NCBI GenBank assembly: GCA_964607765.1 | Contig: CAZSNT010000002.1 | Coordinates: 1 to 64,000, forward strand | Source: CAZSNT01 sp964607765 | GTDB taxonomy: Bacteria; Verrucomicrobiota; Lentisphaeria; Oligosphaerales; JABHEG01 | DNA: 64,000 nucleotides | Reading direction: 5' to 3' | In this document: positions 62,865 to 64,000 of the stretch, piece after piece | Position numbering within the stretch: the first letter of the stretch is position 1 | Layout: each line of letters begins with the position of its first letter | Made by a program: the position numbers and the translations under genes | Notes under the pieces: generated by a model | Database searches by the model: none | Seen by the model: only the letters and a program-made list of their open reading frames with translations | What the model was told of the DNA's origin: nothing

Positions 62865-63746
62865 GTGAACGACAGACTCCTAGGTTCTGTGCTCTTGGTG
62901 ACCGGATTGGCCCTGGTCGGCTGGTCTGTCACGATCATTGTAGAGCGCAAACGCGAAAGGAAACGGCAAGGCTGGCACCCTTCCCTCAGACGCAGCCTGT
63001 ATATTGCCGCTTGCGGCGCAGTGGGGGAGACACTGGCCGCGGTGTTCCCCGGTGTTCTCCGCGCCACGCTGGACCGGGATGAAAAGCTGCTTGAGTTGGC
63101 CGGCATGACGCCGGAATACCAGAGGCCGGATTTGCTTGGGATGCGTGTGCTGTTCGTGTTCTTCTTCCTCGCGGTCAGTCTGTTGCCCGCCCACGGCTTC
63201 TCGGGACTGTGGGGATCGCTCGCTGTGGCAGCTGGAGTCTTCTTGCCGGGCACGATCATTGCGGATGTGAAGAAAAAGTACCAACGCCAGCTCAACCGGG
63301 ATTTCCCTGCCGTACTAGACATGCTCGTGGTGACGGTAGGCAGCGGCATGGCTGTGGGGCAGGCCCTCAAAGAGGTGCGCCAATACAGCCCCTCCGGAGC
63401 CGTGTCTGATGAATTGGCCCGGATCGATCACGAGCAACGCCTCAACCAACCGTTAGGGGCGATCCTGCGGCGCTGTGCCAACCGGATTGAGGGCATTGAG
63501 CTGAAGGCGGTCATCATCTCATTGGTGCAGGCGATCGACCAGGGCGGACAGATTGTGGAGACATTGAGGCTGCAGGCGGAGCAGCTTCGTTACAACCGGC
63601 TGATGAAGGCAGAAGAGGCAGCACAGAAGCTCCCCGTGAAACTGACTTTCCCTATGCTTTTCATCATTACACCGTGTGTTCTGCTCATCATCTTTGCGCC
63701 ACTTTTTCTCTCTGTCGCTAAATCGTTCAAGGCTTTCGATTTCTGA
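62865..63746 (+). CDS. tadC: Tad inner-membrane platform protein TadC
   Basis: 293 residues from GTG 62865, with GAAGGAGG 5 nt upstream; the frame is open further but overlaps tadB. T2SSF core: LNRDFPAVLDMLVVTVGSGM, QALKEVRQYSP and AIDQGGQIVETLRLQAEQLR, ending in a membrane segment LTFPMLFIITPCVLLIIFAP. Pairs with TadB to form the platform. Confidence 0.92.
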   Translation: MNDRLLGSVLLVTGLALVGWSVTIIVERKRERKRQGWHPSLRRSLYIAACGAVGETLAAVFPGVLRATLDRDEKLLELAGMTPEYQRPDLLGMRVLFVFFFLAVSLLPAHGFSGLWGSLAVAAGVFLPGTIIADVKKKYQRQLNRDFPAVLDMLVVTVGSGMAVGQALKEVRQYSPSGAVSDELARIDHEQRLNQPLGAILRRCANRIEGIELKAVIISLVQAIDQGGQIVETLRLQAEQLRYNRLMKAEEAAQKLPVKLTFPMLFIITPCVLLIIFAPLFLSVAKSFKAFDF

Positions 63747-63779
63747 GCGCGTGTCCGCAGTAGATACGGACTGTGATAC

Positions 63780-64000
63780 ATGAAAGACACCTTCCTCATT
63801 CTGATTCGTTCCGGTCCCGGCGTGGGCAACTCGGTGCGGCTGCACCCAGACCAGACTTGCTGCGTCGGACGTGAGCCGGCTTGCGATCTGACGATAGCCT
63901 GCGCCAGCGTGCTGCCCCGCCACATGCTGCTGGACTACAGAGATGGCGAACTCTCGCTACGCAAAGCTGCAGCCGATAGTGCGGTGAGCGTGAACGGCAA
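63780..64000 (+). CDS. FHA-domain protein, 5-prime part (cut by window end)
   Basis: 73 codons visible from ATG 63780, 33 bp after tadC. FHA motifs are CCVGREPACDLTIA, then VLPRHMLLDYRDGELSLRKA and SVNG, the usual GRxxxxD, S/xRH and N-G order, although the middle Ser is Pro. The rest lies outside the window. A second phosphothreonine reader beside FHA-CpaF in a locus with its own kinase and phosphatase. Confidence 0.8.
   Translation, partial: MKDTFLILIRSGPGVGNSVRLHPDQTCCVGREPACDLTIACASVLPRHMLLDYRDGELSLRKAAADSAVSVNG

Noticed and set aside
1..64000. tRNA or rRNA genes
   Set aside because: No cloverleaf with a GTTC-like T arm and CCA end, and no rRNA signature noticed by eye; a covariance scan was not possible.

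Overview
The window is GC-rich bacterial DNA in two parts that meet near 27.8-28.6 kb. The right part encodes a two-partner secretion pair with an outer-membrane barrel, a secretin and a complete Tad (type IVc) pilus or secretion machine, so the host is a diderm bacterium. Very large coiled-coil, kinase and TadE-type proteins would fit a PVC-like or other deep-branching lineage, but the sequence alone does not settle the phylum.

Region 1 (1-28.2 kb) is a mobile or integrated element. It has a tyrosine recombinase at the left edge and a large serine recombinase followed by ParB-like and RepB-like genes at the right end (24.4-27.7 kb). Between them lie a small excisionase-like operon (0.5-2.4 kb); a 2001-residue STAND-type NTPase (2.6-8.6 kb) downstream of a HerA-like ATPase, two tiny membrane proteins and a zinc-ribbon protein (8.7-11.9 kb); a SprT-like metalloprotease (12.0-12.8 kb); a membrane/coiled-coil protein; and an Orc1/Cdc6-family replication initiator of archaeal type (14.3-15.6 kb). 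Upstream of the initiator is a 269-bp intergenic region with three TTCCRGYGGAA dyads and an AT-rich tract, which looks like an archaeal-style origin in bacterial DNA. From 16.6 to 20.1 kb there is an XRE regulator with a clear sigma70-type promoter and a cluster of very small genes. Four of these genes carry the same two-hairpin leader directly before the ribosome binding site, with paired base changes between copies. A second HerA-like ATPase follows (20.8-23.4 kb). Non-coding stretches in this part are unusually rich in repeated, structured elements.

Region 2 (28.7-64 kb) reads on the + strand throughout, almost without spacing, and may be one very long operon. It runs: TpsB with a roughly 700-residue coiled coil; TpsA with a beta-helix and 125-residue tandem repeats interrupted by a 100-N assembly gap; a PP2C phosphatase; a 2759-residue protein with three intact Ser/Thr kinase domains and one degenerate one; a cysteine-cluster protein ending in a pilin-like segment; a small pilin-like protein; prepilin peptidase; three TadE/TadG-like proteins, one fused to a lipase; an ankyrin-repeat protein; a membrane protein; CpaB; secretin; an FHA-CpaF fusion ATPase; TadB; TadC; and another FHA protein cut by the window end. 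Kinase, phosphatase and phosphothreonine-binding FHA domains inside one Tad locus suggest a secretion or adhesion machine controlled by Ser/Thr phosphorylation.
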